DNA from: Acidobacteriota bacterium
GTDB lineage: Bacteria; Acidobacteriota; Terriglobia; Bryobacterales; Bryobacteraceae
Direction: 5' to 3'
Assembly: GCA_023380575.1 (NCBI GenBank)
Contig: JAMCRM010000327.1
Location: 3,058-11,344, forward strand
Length of the DNA stretch: 8,287 nucleotides
The notes below the pieces were generated by a model. The model worked only from the letters and a program-made list of their open reading frames with translations. It was not told where the DNA came from and did no database searches. Position 1 is the stretch's first letter. Each line of letters begins with the position of its first letter. Below are positions 1-6,305 of the stretch, one piece after another. The translations under genes were made by a program, and so were the position numbers.

Positions 1-779
1 AACTCGATCATCTGTTCGAACTTCCAGTAAATCGAAGCGGAATTCCCGCGCGACCATTCCTGGCCGTTGACGCGCGCGGTCATCTCCAGCCGGTAGGGGT
101 CGCCGATTTCGTCCCTGGTCACCAGCCACGGCCCCAGCGCGGTGCACCATTCCTTGCCCTTGGCGGGGCCAAGCCGCACGCGCATCTCACGGCGCTGGAT
201 ATCGCGCGCGCTGAAGTCGTTCATCACCGTGAAGCCGGCGATATATTCTAGCGCCCGGGCGGCGGGCACATTTCTGCCGCGTTTGCCGATGATGGCGGCC
301 AACTCCAGTTCGTAGTCGAATGCTTCCGTGAATGCGGGCCAGGGGACATCTTCGCCCGTGCCGATGATATTATGTTGTCCGCTTCGGTAGTAGACCGGGA
401 TCTCGTACCATTCGCGTGGCATAGGCTCGCCGCGCTTTTCGAAACCTCGCTTCACGTGATCTTCGAAGGCGTAGAAATCGCGCACCGACGGCGGATGGGG
501 CAGCGGCGCGAGCAGCCGCACGGATGCAAGGGCGAACGACGGCTCGCCGCGTTCCAGGGCGCGGCAGGCCCATTCCATGGCGCGATGCTCGCCGCGCAGG
601 AACTCGAGCATGTCCGGGGGAAGCAGGACATCGCCGACTTTGCGCGGCTGCGGCTCCCCTCCGGCTTCCAGCACGCCGGCGCAGGCCATGTTCAAGTCCA
701 CTACCGCATCGCCGTGAACCGCGCCAATCCGCCGCTCGGGTCCGAGCGGGGTGGCGATTTCAAACGTGCACAGCTTCAT
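1..779 (-). CDS. Fumarylacetoacetate hydrolase family protein, C-terminus beyond left edge
   Basis: Probable last enzyme of tyrosine catabolism, hydrolysing fumarylacetoacetate to fumarate and acetoacetate in the cytoplasm. I translated 259 residues before the window ends. The FAH-fold core is clear. By alignment to animal FAH, as I recall it, D101 (DFYAFEDH), E157 and E159 (YELEL) and D188 (NDFSARDIQ) match the metal ligands. H108 matches the catalytic histidine, and R192, Q195 and K209 match active-site positions. Keeping the DFY...H motif favours a true FAH-like hydrolase over the shorter FAHD1/decarboxylase relatives. The first ~100 residues form a short N-terminal part, smaller than in eukaryotic FAH. 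The start ATG (779-777) overlaps the hpd stop as ATGA, with no good ribosome site, so translational coupling is likely. The alternative is another FAH-superfamily hydrolase or isomerase; the hpd context argues for the tyrosine role. Confidence 0.88.
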   Translation of the reverse strand, partial: MKLCTFEIATPLGPERRIGAVHGDAVVDLNMACAGVLEAGGEPQPRKVGDVLLPPDMLEFLRGEHRAMEWACRALERGEPSFALASVRLLAPLPHPPSVRDFYAFEDHVKRGFEKRGEPMPREWYEIPVYYRSGQHNIIGTGEDVPWPAFTEAFDYELELAAIIGKRGRNVPAARALEYIAGFTVMNDFSARDIQRREMRVRLGPAKGKEWCTALGPWLVTRDEIGDPYRLEMTARVNGQEWSRGNSASIYWKFEQMIE

Positions 780-1900
780 AGATTGCCGCGCCGGGCCTGT
801 TCCCGCTCGATGGCCTCAAACAGCGCCTTGAAATTGCCTTTGCCGAAACTGCGGCTGCCGCGCCTCTGGATAATTTCGTAGAACAGTGTGGGGCGGTCCT
901 CCACGGGCCGCGTGAAGATCTGGAGCATATAACCTTCGTCGTCGCGGTCCACCAGAATGCCGAGTTCGGCAAGCTGCGCCAGCGGCTCCTGAATGTCCCC
1001 CACGCGCGCCGTCAGGTCCGTGTAGTAGGCCGCCGGGACGCGCAGAAATTCCACGCCCTGTGCGCGCAGTCGCGTGACGGAGCCGATAATATCGCCGGTG
1101 GCCATGGCGATGTGCTGCACGCCCGGCCCGCGATAATAGTCGAGGTATTCCTCGATCTGCGATTTGCGCTTGCCGGCGGCGGGTTCGTTGATGGGGAACT
1201 TGATGCGGCCGTTGCCGTTGGACATCACCTTGGACATCAGCGCGGAGTACTCGGTGCTGATGTCGCGATCGTCGAAGTGTTTGAACAGCCGGAAACCCAT
1301 GACGTCGCGGTAGAAGTCCACCCAGGCGTTCATCTGTCCCCAGCCGACGTTGCCCACCATGTGGTCGATAAATTCCAGGCCGGCGGGCCGGGCCACCGCA
1401 TCGGGCTCCGCCACTTCAACGAAGCCGGGCAGGAAAGCGCCCGTGTAGCCGGCGCGGTCCACGAACGTGTGTACCGTATCCCCATAGGTGGCGATGGAGG
1501 CCACCCGCACCTTGCCGCGCTCGTCGCACAGCGTTTCGGGCTCGCGCACGCCGAGCGCGCCGCGGCGGGTGGTTTCGCGCCAGGCCGCTTCGGCATCGTC
1601 CACCGCCAGGGCAATATCACGGACGCCGTCACCGTGGGTCCGCACGTGTTCCGCGATGGGGTGCTCGGGGGTCAGGGCCGTGGTAAGAACGAAGCGGATT
1701 CTGCCCTGTTCCACCATGTAGGAAGCGCGGTCGCGCGTGCCGGTCTCCGGACCACGATAGGCCGTCAGGCGGAACCCGAACGCCGCGCGATAGTAGTACG
1801 CGGCCTGGCGCGCGTTGCCCACCCAGAATTCCACGTGGTCGGTGCCGTTGATCGGCAAAAAATCGCGCTCAGCGGCCACGGCTTGCTCCAAAACTTGCAT
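776..1900 (-). CDS. hpd: 4-hydroxyphenylpyruvate dioxygenase
   Basis: Non-haem Fe(II) oxygenase converting 4-hydroxyphenylpyruvate to homogentisate with O2 and loss of CO2. The 374 residues match the usual bacterial length and show two vicinal-oxygen-chelate halves: about 15-150 (starting [14 protein letters not shown]) and about 175-345. The iron triad is visible as H180 (FIDHMVGNV), H263 (GVQHIAM) and E342 (LFYEII). Substrate-pocket residues N238 (FPINEP), Q248 (SQIEEY) and Q262 are in place. The C-terminal lid helix [16 protein letters not shown] (354-369) is the HPPD hallmark and argues against 4-hydroxymandelate synthase. One small oddity is SFGKGNF, where most relatives have GFGKGNF (S351). 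The start lies inside the upstream aminotransferase gene (32-nt overlap) and is supported by a GAGGAG ribosome site. It is the second gene of a tyrosine-degradation operon. Confidence 0.97.
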   Translation of the reverse strand: MQVLEQAVAAERDFLPINGTDHVEFWVGNARQAAYYYRAAFGFRLTAYRGPETGTRDRASYMVEQGRIRFVLTTALTPEHPIAEHVRTHGDGVRDIALAVDDAEAAWRETTRRGALGVREPETLCDERGKVRVASIATYGDTVHTFVDRAGYTGAFLPGFVEVAEPDAVARPAGLEFIDHMVGNVGWGQMNAWVDFYRDVMGFRLFKHFDDRDISTEYSALMSKVMSNGNGRIKFPINEPAAGKRKSQIEEYLDYYRGPGVQHIAMATGDIIGSVTRLRAQGVEFLRVPAAYYTDLTARVGDIQEPLAQLAELGILVDRDDEGYMLQIFTRPVEDRPTLFYEIIQRRGSRSFGKGNFKALFEAIEREQARRGNL

Positions 1901-2954
1901 GATGTTTCAACTCCTCGAGCAAACGCTCGTTCTCTTCCCCCGTGCCTACGGAGATGCGCACGCAGTGCGGCAGCCCGAAAGCGGCCAGCGGGCGGATGAT
2001 AACGCCACGCTCGAACAGGCCGTCGGTCAGGCGGCGCGCCTGTTCCTCGCCGGCCAGGGGCAGCATGATAAAGTTGGCCTCCGAGTCCACTACCTGGAAC
2101 CCCAGCCCGCGCAGCGCCGCGGTCAGAAATTGCCGCCCGGCGGTGTTGGAGTCCACGGAGCGGCGCAGAAACACCTCATCATCCAGTGCCGCGATACCCG
2201 CCGCCTGCGCGGGAGTGCCCGGCTCGAACGGCAGTTTCACCTTCAGCAGGTTGGCGATCAGCTCTTCATGGGCGAAGCCGTAGCCGATGCGCGCGCCCGC
2301 CAGCCCGTAGACCTTCGAAAATGTGCGCAGCGTGATCACGTTGTCATAGCGGTACCGCATGGAATCGGGATAGGCGGGGTTGGCGGCGGCATATTCGAAG
2401 TAAGCTTCGTCCAGGATGATGAGCACACGCTCGGGCACGTTCCGGTAGAAGGCTTCAAACTCCTCCCGCGTAAAAACGGTGCCGGTGGGATTGTTCGGGT
2501 TGGCCAGGTAAATGATCTTGGTATTCGTGTTGATGGCCTGCGCCATGCCCTCCAGATCATACCGCCACTCGCGGTACGGCACCGTGCGGTAGCGCACGCC
2601 GCGCGACCGCGCCAGCACCTGGAACCCGATGAACGCCGCTTCGGTGGTGAGCACCTCATCCTCGTCGCAGAGAAAGGTGCGGATGATGTTGGACATGATG
2701 CCTTCCGAGCCGCTTCCGGCAATCACGTTTTGCACCTTGACGTGGAAGCGCGCGGCAAGCACGCGCCGCAAATCCAATCCGCCATTGGGATAGAGCTGGA
2801 TGCGGGAGAGGCTTTGGCGCATGGCCTCCAGCGCCAGCGGGGAAGCGCCCAGCGGGTTTTCATTGGAGGCGAGTTTCACGGCGCTGCCGTCCTCCGGGTT
2901 CCGGCCCGGTTCATAGGGCCTGAGGGAAGCGATATAGGCAGGCACCAGGGGCAT
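1869..2954 (-). CDS. HisC-type aminotransferase, probably acting on aromatic amino acids
   Basis: PLP-dependent fold-type I aminotransferase, class II, of 361 residues. Family motifs in order: LASNENPLG (28-36), the GSGSE phosphate-contact loop (80-84), ANPNNPTG (151-158, N155), DEAYFEY (182-188), [16 protein letters not shown] (211-226, with K214 as the Schiff-base lysine and R222 as the phosphate contact) and R333 (CVRISVG) as the carboxylate-binding arginine. By sequence it would be annotated histidinol-phosphate aminotransferase. HisC-family enzymes are known to accept aromatic keto acids too, and here it is the first gene of an operon with hpd and a FAH homologue. I infer tyrosine to 4-hydroxyphenylpyruvate transamination. 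No histidine-pathway gene is in view. The start is well defined: an in-frame TAG (2960-2958) lies one codon upstream of the ATG. There is no clear Shine-Dalgarno site. Confidence 0.9.
   Translation of the reverse strand: MPLVPAYIASLRPYEPGRNPEDGSAVKLASNENPLGASPLALEAMRQSLSRIQLYPNGGLDLRRVLAARFHVKVQNVIAGSGSEGIMSNIIRTFLCDEDEVLTTEAAFIGFQVLARSRGVRYRTVPYREWRYDLEGMAQAINTNTKIIYLANPNNPTGTVFTREEFEAFYRNVPERVLIILDEAYFEYAAANPAYPDSMRYRYDNVITLRTFSKVYGLAGARIGYGFAHEELIANLLKVKLPFEPGTPAQAAGIAALDDEVFLRRSVDSNTAGRQFLTAALRGLGFQVVDSEANFIMLPLAGEEQARRLTDGLFERGVIIRPLAAFGLPHCVRISVGTGEENERLLEELKHHASFGASRGR
1911..1916 (-). promoter_or_regulatory. Ribosome binding site of hpd
   Basis: On the minus strand GAGGAG lies 10 nt before the hpd ATG (1900-1898), inside the last codons of the aminotransferase gene. 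It is the only strong Shine-Dalgarno sequence I see in the window. It fixes the hpd start and shows that hpd is translated independently despite the 32-nt gene overlap. Confidence 0.8.
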
Positions 2955-2956
2955 TC

Positions 2957-2973
2957 GCTATCTCAATGATAGC
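2957..2973. repeat. Perfect inverted repeat at the aminotransferase start
   Basis: GCTATC (2957-2962) and GATAGC (2968-2973) form a perfect 6-bp dyad around a 5-nt centre. It ends two bases before the aminotransferase start codon and overlaps the candidate -10 hexamer. It could be an operator or a small 5' hairpin. A 6-bp dyad can also arise by chance. Confidence 0.45.
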
Positions 2974-2994
2974 CAAGGACAAAACCGACGTGAA
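2966..2994 (-). promoter_or_regulatory. Candidate sigma70-type promoter of the tyrosine operon
   Basis: Reading the minus strand, TTCACG (2994-2989, 4 of 6 to the -35 consensus) and TATCAT (2971-2966, 5 of 6 to the -10 consensus) are separated by 17 nt. The -10 ends 11 nt before the ATG, so transcription would begin only a few bases before the start codon. That fits the missing Shine-Dalgarno site. Assigned by eye only. Confidence 0.4.
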
Positions 2995-3051
2995 ATGTGT
3001 GATTTAGAACGGTCGTAACCTGCCGGCGCCGCTTCACGCCAAAACAGGCAG

Positions 3052-4068
3052 ATGCGGTTTCCGATTCTGATACTGGGCGTAACTGCCCTTGCGCACGCGC
3101 AAATTGCCTTCCTGCGGCCTGCCAGCACCGTCACCATGCCCACTCCCATGGTCGACGGCAACAGCCCCGGGTTCTGGCACGGCGACACTCTCACGGTGTT
3201 CACTTCCACCGGCTACCCGGTATCGATGAGCGGCCCCGGTTTACTGAATCTGGGCCCGGACGTTTCTCCGGTTGTGCAACCCGGCGATCATTACCCGTTG
3301 TGGATCGAGGCGGTGTGGACCGACGAAGACGGAACCGTCTACGCCTGGTACCACCATGAGCCCGGAGGCGTGTGCAGCAATAACAAGCTGACCGCTCCCC
3401 GGATTGGCGCGTTGGTCTCCACCGACGCGGGGCGCACCTTTCAGGACCTGGGGATCGTGCTTTCCTCCGGCGACCCGGTCAACTGCGGCGCCCAAAACGG
3501 GTTCTTTGCCGGCGGCAACGGCGATATTTCGGTGATTCTCGATCAGAACCGCGAGTACTTCTACTTCCTGTTCACCAACTACGGCGGCGCGCCGGAAAAC
3601 CAGGGGGTTTCGATAGCTCGCATGGCCTTTGCCGACCGCGCTAACCCTGCTGGCATGGTACAAAAGTACTACCAAGGCGAATGGAGCGAGCCGGGGCTCG
3701 GCGGCAGGGTGACTCCGGTATTTCCCGCCGTGGTGCCGTGGGAACGGTCCAATACCGATTCGTTCTGGGGTCCGGCGGTGCATTGGAACACGTCTCTGAA
3801 CCAATATGTTCTGCTGCTCAACCATGCCTGCTGTAAGCCGAACTGGCCACAGGAGGGCATCTACATCACCTTTAACCCCGACCTGAGCAATCCCTCGGGC
3901 TGGACCCAGCCGTACCGGTTGATCGACGCCAAACAGATCGGTTTCGCCCCCGGGTATTATCCCCAGGTATTCGGCCTGGGCGAGCAGCACACCGACACCC
4001 TTGCCGGCGAGGTGGCGCGGTTCTTCATCAAAGGCGTGTCAAAGTGGGAGATCGTGTTTTTTGAGTGA
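3052..4068 (+). CDS. Secreted protein of unknown function, probable beta-propeller
   Basis: 338 residues. The N-terminus MRFPILILGVTALAHAQ reads as a cleavable signal peptide with an AHA|Q signal-peptidase I site, so the mature protein is periplasmic or extracellular. The body is rich in Trp, Tyr, Gly and Asn. Short strand-like repeats with aromatic residues recur (DEDGTVYAWYHHEPGG 91-106; YFYFLFTNYGG 169-179; LNQYVLLLNHACC 249-261). There is one Asp-box-like motif, STDAGRTFQDLG (123-134), as in sialidase-type propellers. This resembles five-bladed or BNR propeller glycosidase folds. D35, E86 and E209 are conceivable acidic residues, but I cannot assign a catalytic set. Cysteines 108, 145, 260 and 261 could form disulfides. 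It is divergent from the tyrosine operon (97-bp gap), and its last 30 nt overlap the 3' end of the convergent glycosyltransferase gene. The start has only a weak AGG three bases upstream. Function not recognised. Confidence 0.85.
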   Translation: MRFPILILGVTALAHAQIAFLRPASTVTMPTPMVDGNSPGFWHGDTLTVFTSTGYPVSMSGPGLLNLGPDVSPVVQPGDHYPLWIEAVWTDEDGTVYAWYHHEPGGVCSNNKLTAPRIGALVSTDAGRTFQDLGIVLSSGDPVNCGAQNGFFAGGNGDISVILDQNREYFYFLFTNYGGAPENQGVSIARMAFADRANPAGMVQKYYQGEWSEPGLGGRVTPVFPAVVPWERSNTDSFWGPAVHWNTSLNQYVLLLNHACCKPNWPQEGIYITFNPDLSNPSGWTQPYRLIDAKQIGFAPGYYPQVFGLGEQHTDTLAGEVARFFIKGVSKWEIVFFE

Positions 4069-4809
4069 CCAGCCGTAGAGGCGCGAGGCGTAGGTCTTGA
4101 GCGTCGGCCTGACCACCAGGTTGTTGTAGAGGCGCATCAACTGGCTGAAGGTGACCAGCAGCGAGCGAATGCGGAAGAACTGCGATCTGCCGTACAGCCG
4201 GGGATAGTGGTGCACGCCCACTTCGGCGATGCCGCACCCGCTCAGTTCCAGCTTGCGCACCAACTCCACGCAGATGGTGCCGCTGGTCGAGCGCAGTTCG
4301 ATGTCCTCCAGCAGGTCGCGGCGAATGAGGCGGTAGTCGCAGTCGATATCGCGGAGACGGATCCGGAACAGGGTGCGGGCGAAGGTGTTATACAAACGTC
4401 CAATGCACACGCGGTGCCACGGATCGTGCCGCTGCAGCTTGTAGCCGTTGACGAGTCCGATGGGTGGGCGCAGGCGCCTCACCAGTAGCGGCAGTTCGCA
4501 AATATCGTACTGGCCGTCGCCGTCGGTATAGAACACCCAGTGCTTGCGGGCCGCCTCAAAACCGCTGCGAAGGGCGGCGCCATAGCCCCGATTACACTCG
4601 TGCGTGATTACCCGGAGGCGCGGGCCGAGTTCCGCCTGGAGTTCAGCCAGCCGCACGCCGGTTTCATCGCGGCTGCCGTCATTTACGACAATCACCTCGA
4701 AATCGTCCGTGCACGTCTGCAGCACGGAGAAGGCGTTCCGCACCAGCGTTGGGATGGAGGGAGCGTCGTTGTATGCCGGGAAGAAAACGCTTACCGAATC
4801 GAGGCGCAT
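4039..4809 (-). CDS. Family 2 glycosyltransferase, polyprenyl-phosphate-sugar synthase type
   Basis: 256-residue inverting GT-A glycosyltransferase, likely moving a sugar from a nucleotide donor to a polyprenyl phosphate on the inner face of the membrane. Visible family features: FFPAYNDAPSIPTLV (9-23), EVIVVNDGSRDET (38-50), NRGYGAALRSGF (73-84), the metal/donor motif YTDGDGQYD (94-102, D96/D98), and RDIDCDYRLIRRDLL (153-167) typical of DPM1/dolichol-phosphate-mannose synthase-like enzymes. There is no C-terminal transmembrane segment, so it is the soluble DPM1-like form. The basic, aromatic tail (about 210-256) may touch the membrane. It is divergent from a GT-C-like membrane protein that could use its product. 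No Shine-Dalgarno site precedes the ATG. The 3' end overlaps the convergent upstream gene by 30 nt without truncating either product. Donor sugar unknown. Confidence 0.9.
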   Translation of the reverse strand: MRLDSVSVFFPAYNDAPSIPTLVRNAFSVLQTCTDDFEVIVVNDGSRDETGVRLAELQAELGPRLRVITHECNRGYGAALRSGFEAARKHWVFYTDGDGQYDICELPLLVRRLRPPIGLVNGYKLQRHDPWHRVCIGRLYNTFARTLFRIRLRDIDCDYRLIRRDLLEDIELRSTSGTICVELVRKLELSGCGIAEVGVHHYPRLYGRSQFFRIRSLLVTFSQLMRLYNNLVVRPTLKTYASRLYGWSLKKHDLPL

Positions 4810-4974
4810 GACGGCGATTTTAAGAGCATCGACACCCGTTATGCTATCCCCCTAACGCTGTACGCGACCAGGTTTTCTGTACAGGAATCGCCGTATGGCA
4901 GGAACGGGAGCCGCTCCCATACAATGCTCCCAATAGCGGGTCGGTATCGTAACGGGAGTGGCCCGCAAAGGCTC
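4810..4974. promoter_or_regulatory. Divergent intergenic region between the two glycosyltransferase genes
   Basis: 165 bp without a gene, holding the 5' regions of both divergent glycosyltransferase genes. It contains the 8-bp palindrome CTGTACAG (4877-4884), a loose CGTTA/TAACG dyad (4837-4841 and 4853-4857), and a cluster of GGGAG/CTCCC half-sites (4903-4958, listed separately). A weak plus-strand promoter can be proposed: ATGGCA (4895-4900, 4 of 6) and TACAAT (4920-4925, 5 of 6), with an unusually long 19-bp spacer. I see no clear promoter toward the minus-strand gene. Confidence 0.4.
4903..4958. repeat. Cluster of GGGAG/CTCCC half-sites with a 13-bp palindrome
   Basis: Four half-sites are arranged GGGAG (4906-4910), CTCCC (4914-4918), CTCCC (4927-4931), GGGAG (4954-4958). 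The first two form the palindrome GGGAGC-C-GCTCCC (4906-4918). The outer copies share the longer direct repeat AACGGGAG (4903-4910 and 4951-4958), and the inner copies share GCTCCCA (4913-4919 and 4926-4932). This could be a set of operator sites. If transcribed, it could also form alternative hairpins in the leader of the plus-strand gene. Confidence 0.5.
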
Positions 4975-6261
4975 ATGCGAACTCCATTGCGCGTCGTAGG
5001 GGTGATGGTGGTCCTGGCAGTGCTCGCCATCATCCCCTACATCCCATTTCTTTCGCTGCCATTCATTTCGGACGATTATCTCCAGGTCTACCTGGGACGG
5101 CAGTACGGCCCCGTTTCGGGGTGGGCAGCCCTGGCTTGGGACCCATTGTACCGGTGCCGCGCCACGTCGCTGGTCCTGACCTACTGGACCGAGCGCTGGT
5201 TCGGGCTTTCCCCTGTGGCATTTTACAGCACTACCTTGGTGCTGCACGTTCTGAATACCTGGCTGGTTTTCGCCCTGGGATCCTGGCGGAGGATCGGCTG
5301 GAAACTTTCGGCGCTTGCTGCTGCGTTTTTTGCCGTGTACGACGGCCATCAGGAGGCAGTCGTCTGGTATTCGGCATGTCACGACCTGCTGGTGTTCTTC
5401 TTTGGGCTGGCGGCGGTCTTGCTGTGGGTGCAATGGCTTCAGGCAGACTCCGGGCCGGGCCGCCGCGTTTTTTATGCCGCCGCCGTGGCGGCATTCATCG
5501 TAGCCCTGTTCTCGAAAGAATCGGCGGTCGCGCTGGTGCCGGTATTGGGGCTGCTCGCATGGACCGAAGCCGGATGGCGCAAGGCGCTGAAGGCGTCCCT
5601 GGCGCCGGCGATGCTGGCGGCGGCCTACACGGTTTCCATCTTCCTGCAGCAGGCCGGGCACCTGCATTTCCATGACGGCACGTTTTCATTACTGGGGCCG
5701 GTGTGGCTGACATTGCCCAACAGTTTCGCCCGCATGTTCTGGATCTGGGGGGTGGCGGGCCTGGCGGCGGTCCATGCCTGCGGGGATTGGGAGCGCTGGC
5801 TGCCGGTAGTCAGGGCGGCGGCGGTCTGGATGGCCCTGACCTTGCTGCCCTATAGCTTTCTGACCTATATGCCCCGCGTGCCCAGCCGGCACACGTACCT
5901 GGCCAGCGCGGCCATCGGAATGATCGTGGCGGCCGGGGGGATCTCGTTTGCGGAACGAATCCGCTCCCGCGCGCGCTGGGCGCCCGCGCTGGTAGCCTGC
6001 CTGGTGCTGGTGCACGAATGCGGGTATCTGTGGACCAGGAAGTACGCGCAATTCGTGGAGCGCGCCGCGCCCACCGAGGAGTTGATCCGCTACGCGCGCA
6101 GCGCCAGCGGCTCGCTTCGCGTGTATCATTTCCCGTACGGCGCCACTCTGGCCCGGTTGGCCGTGGAGGTCGGGATGGACCGCCATGATCTCACCGTGAT
6201 CGATGCCGATACGCCGGACCAGGCATTCTGCTACGACTGTCCGCAGAAGGGCACCAACTGA
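4975..6261 (+). CDS. Multi-spanning GT-C-like membrane glycosyltransferase
   Basis: 428 residues, an integral inner-membrane protein with roughly nine to ten hydrophobic segments (first at about 8-30) and a soluble C-terminal tail (about 362-428). Features fit lipid-phosphate-sugar-dependent GT-C enzymes of the PMT/TMTC kind: acidic SDDY (32-35) just after the first membrane segment; a GHQEAVVWYSACHDLLVFFF stretch (124-143) like the H-x-EAV-W...DLL motif of TMTC proteins; FSKESAVALVP (179-189); and PSRHTYLAS (303-311). It would move sugar from a polyprenyl-phosphate carrier to an acceptor outside the cytoplasm. No TPR domain follows, unlike TMTC proteins. The tail holds a CYDC pair (419-422). 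The frame stays open upstream to 4540, but that part is antisense to the neighbouring glycosyltransferase. I chose the ATG at 4975 because the hydrophobic N-terminus follows it. An in-frame ATG at 4924 would add 17 residues. Acceptor unknown. Confidence 0.82.
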   Translation: MRTPLRVVGVMVVLAVLAIIPYIPFLSLPFISDDYLQVYLGRQYGPVSGWAALAWDPLYRCRATSLVLTYWTERWFGLSPVAFYSTTLVLHVLNTWLVFALGSWRRIGWKLSALAAAFFAVYDGHQEAVVWYSACHDLLVFFFGLAAVLLWVQWLQADSGPGRRVFYAAAVAAFIVALFSKESAVALVPVLGLLAWTEAGWRKALKASLAPAMLAAAYTVSIFLQQAGHLHFHDGTFSLLGPVWLTLPNSFARMFWIWGVAGLAAVHACGDWERWLPVVRAAAVWMALTLLPYSFLTYMPRVPSRHTYLASAAIGMIVAAGGISFAERIRSRARWAPALVACLVLVHECGYLWTRKYAQFVERAAPTEELIRYARSASGSLRVYHFPYGATLARLAVEVGMDRHDLTVIDADTPDQAFCYDCPQKGTN

Positions 6262-6285
6262 CGCCCGCCAGCCTGCCCCCGCATC

Positions 6286-6303
6286 GCGCATAATGGTATG
6301 CGC
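6286..6303. repeat. Perfect inverted repeat at the creatininase-family gene start
   Basis: GCGCATA (6286-6292) and TATGCGC (6297-6303) form a perfect 7-bp dyad around ATGG, ending two bases before the ATG at 6306. It contains CATAAT (6289-6294), a 5-of-6 match to a -10 hexamer that lies 11 nt before the ATG. No good -35 lies 16-18 nt further upstream. The only room for a promoter of this gene is the 44-bp gap after the previous stop, unless it is read through from that gene. Confidence 0.45.
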
Positions 6304-6305
6304 TG

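Noticed and set aside
1112..1999. 295-codon plus-strand open frame opposite hpd
   Set aside because: The opposite strand carries the full HPPD motif set. The antisense translation resembles no family.
1815..2969. 384-codon plus-strand open frame, longer than the aminotransferase gene it faces
   Set aside because: It is antisense to a gene with all PLP-aminotransferase motifs. Its translation is rich in Arg, His and Gly with no recognisable domain. It is a by-product of high-GC codon use.
3241..3990. 249-codon minus-strand open frame opposite the secreted protein
   Set aside because: The plus strand has a clear signal peptide and propeller-like repeats. The antisense product has no recognisable features.
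4794..4832. 12-codon frame (ATG 4829-4827 on the minus strand) ending just inside the glycosyltransferase gene
   Set aside because: It could be read as a leader peptide, with TAGCAT 11 nt before it, but it has no ribosome site and no regulatory residue run. It is too short to separate from chance.
4540..4974. Upstream extension of the membrane glycosyltransferase frame (145 codons)
   Set aside because: Most of it is antisense to the family-2 glycosyltransferase and has no membrane or GT-like character. The first hydrophobic segment begins only after the ATG at 4975.
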